Shown here: piece by piece, positions 62,914 through 64,000 of the stretch | How the letters are laid out: every line of letters starts with the position of its first letter | Numbering within the stretch: the stretch's first letter is position 1 | NCBI GenBank assembly: GCA_023436115.1 | Contig: JAEZKQ010000024.1 | Span: forward strand, 156,342 to 220,341 | Source: Bacillota bacterium | Lineage (GTDB): Bacteria; Bacillota; Clostridia; Christensenellales; SZUA-584 | Direction of reading: 5' to 3' | Length of the DNA: 64,000 nt | Notes under the pieces: model-generated | Told to the model about the DNA's origin: nothing | What the model saw: only the letters and a program-made list of their open reading frames with translations | Database searches by the model: none | Program-made: the position numbers and the translations under genes

Positions 62914-64000
62914 TTATACGACTTCTTTCACCTTTTGCTGATTGACGAATATTCCGTTCAATCTTTCCGAAGCATTTATCCTGACATCGATATCATCATG
63001 TGCATATCTCATTGTGGATTTAATATCTCCGTGTCTGAGCCAAGACTGAATTTCCTGAAGAGAAAACCCTTGTGCACGAAGCAGCGAAGCCGTACTGTGA
63101 CGCAATTCATGGAGAGTTCTATGGGGCAGCTTGTTCTTTTTTAAGATTCTCCCCAACACAGAATTCACATACTTATACTCAAACGGACGACCATCCTGCC
63201 ATTTGCAGATGTAATCATTTTGATGATATTGCTTTCCAATGGCCTTAGCGTACGCAGCTTGCTGTTTTTTAAGTATCAGCAGATAATCCTTCACGTTTGG
63301 CATTAATGGCATTGGAGCCAGGCTTGCTTTGTTTTTCGGGCCTTTCTCAACTGGTTCTCCCACGCGCACTCTCGTGTTTTTGATATAAACAATGTTTCTT
63401 TCAAAATCGATGTCGCTCCATCGAATCCCGAGGATTTCTCCCCGCCGCAGCGCGTAGTAGACGGCCAGAATGATTGCAGGTTCTATAACCATATCATGTA
63501 CGGCTTCAAGCAGCGTATTGAGGTCAGGGAGCTTCAAGAACCTTGCCTCAAATGGCTGCTCTTTTGGGTATCGGATTAAGCTACAAGGATTTTCGGGTAT
63601 GAGCCTGTCAATGACCGCCTGATCAAGCGCTTTGGATATATTCGCGACATACTTCTTGATTGAAGTCACACGCAACCCGCCACGCCCGTCTAATCGTCCG
63701 TTTTGATGCATTTCCGTAACGAACTCCTGTATGTGTCCCCGCTTGACTTCATGCAGAAAAAGATTGAGCTTCACAAAATAGGGAATGATGTGGTTTTCAA
63801 GGTTCTGTTCATATCCGCTGGTTGTTGTCTCTTCTAAGAATCCGGTAACACAGGACTTATGCCATTTTTTCATATAGTCTGTGAATAGTATTTGCTCTGG
63901 TTGTTCAGCCCGCTCTTTCTCTAACTTTTCTAATTCCTCATGCTTGTTTAACAGAGCGCGCAGCACCTCATTGGCCTCTCTCTTTTTAATGCATTTGGTG
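62914..64000 (-). CDS. Tyrosine recombinase/phage-type integrase (5' end cut by window edge)
   Basis: At least 361 residues; the frame stays open to the right edge of the window, so the N-terminus is missing. Seen on the minus strand: residues TKCIKKREANEVLRALLNKH-like (the end of an arm-binding AP2-like domain), a SAM-like core-binding domain (LFTDYMKKWHKSCV), and a catalytic domain with ALRRGEILGIRW (first Arg), LHELRHSTASLL (His and second Arg), WLRHGD (His) and TMRYAHDD (nucleophile Tyr). It ends 92 bases from tRNA-Pro, pointing toward it, the usual layout of a prophage or integrative element whose att site is the tRNA 3' end. Confidence 0.9.
   Translation of the reverse strand, partial: TKCIKKREANEVLRALLNKHEELEKLEKERAEQPEQILFTDYMKKWHKSCVTGFLEETTTSGYEQNLENHIIPYFVKLNLFLHEVKRGHIQEFVTEMHQNGRLDGRGGLRVTSIKKYVANISKALDQAVIDRLIPENPCSLIRYPKEQPFEARFLKLPDLNTLLEAVHDMVIEPAIILAVYYALRRGEILGIRWSDIDFERNIVYIKNTRVRVGEPVEKGPKNKASLAPMPLMPNVKDYLLILKKQQAAYAKAIGKQYHQNDYICKWQDGRPFEYKYVNSVLGRILKKNKLPHRTLHELRHSTASLLRAQGFSLQEIQSWLRHGDIKSTMRYAHDDIDVRINASERLNGIFVNQQKVKEVV

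Noticed and set aside
1..64000. CRISPR arrays or complete insertion sequences
   Set aside because: No regularly spaced direct repeats and no transposase genes were seen anywhere in the window.

Overview
The window looks like chromosome of a spore-forming, Gram-positive, low-to-medium GC bacterium of the Clostridia. Pointers are a SpoVT-type sporulation regulator, an ileS gene under a T-box leader, DnaD/DnaI-type primosome proteins, strong sigma-A promoters (TTGACA/TATAAT), AGGAGG ribosome-binding sites with frequent TTG/GTG starts, a c-di-GMP-I riboswitch, KtrAB potassium uptake and a five-gene split glutamate synthase. No species can be named from the sequence alone.

Layout. 0-9 kb: TspO/MBR protein, glyoxalase-fold protein, spoVT, an aconitase overlapping a two-gene chromate-type transporter, a J-domain protein with a degenerate GGDEF-like tail, then a minus-strand nitroreductase/short-chain dehydrogenase pair and a CPBP membrane protease. 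9-18 kb: ileS with promoter and T-box leader, a DnaD-like protein with four related modules next to a DnaI/DnaC-like ATPase, oligoendopeptidase F and a sugar-phosphate isomerase-like protein. 18-21 kb: rpmH-rnpA-yidD-yidC-jag, here without dnaA or mnmE/mnmG beside it. 21-26.5 kb: Ca2+-type P-ATPase, PHP phosphatase and ktrBA. 26.5-32.4 kb: a long leader with possible RNA structure, then the glutamate synthase operon (amidotransferase, FMN synthase, ferredoxin, FAD oxidoreductase, GXGXG protein). 32.4-46.5 kb: yqeY, an orphan c-di-GMP riboswitch, a phytoene-dehydrogenase-like oxidoreductase with its TetR regulator and palindromic operator, a chemoreceptor, an NfeD/flotillin pair, a PlsC-like acyltransferase with a zinc ribbon, an array of four perfect hairpins, an aminotransferase, pyruvate kinase and small membrane or lipoproteins. 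46.5-54 kb: a short alanyl-tRNA synthetase, an AT-rich pair (HD phosphohydrolase plus SocA/YwgA-like protein), a vWA lipoprotein, a LysM-CAP secreted protein and a GntR regulator. 54-64 kb: operon of DUF1015, aspartate kinase and AEC carrier; a degenerate stretch; S9 peptidase and CapA-like lipoproteins; a CpXC protein; tRNA-Pro(GGG); and, cut by the right edge, a tyrosine integrase that probably marks the end of an integrated element.

Most of the window is housekeeping. The least explained parts are the orphan c-di-GMP riboswitch (33.2-33.4 kb), the J-domain/GGDEF-like fusion (5.2-6.4 kb), the AT-rich HD/SocA-like pair (48.6-50.5 kb), the four-module DnaD protein, the possible structured RNA and attenuator before the glutamate synthase operon, and the four-hairpin element at 42.15-42.31 kb. 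All calls come from reading the sequence; no database search was run.
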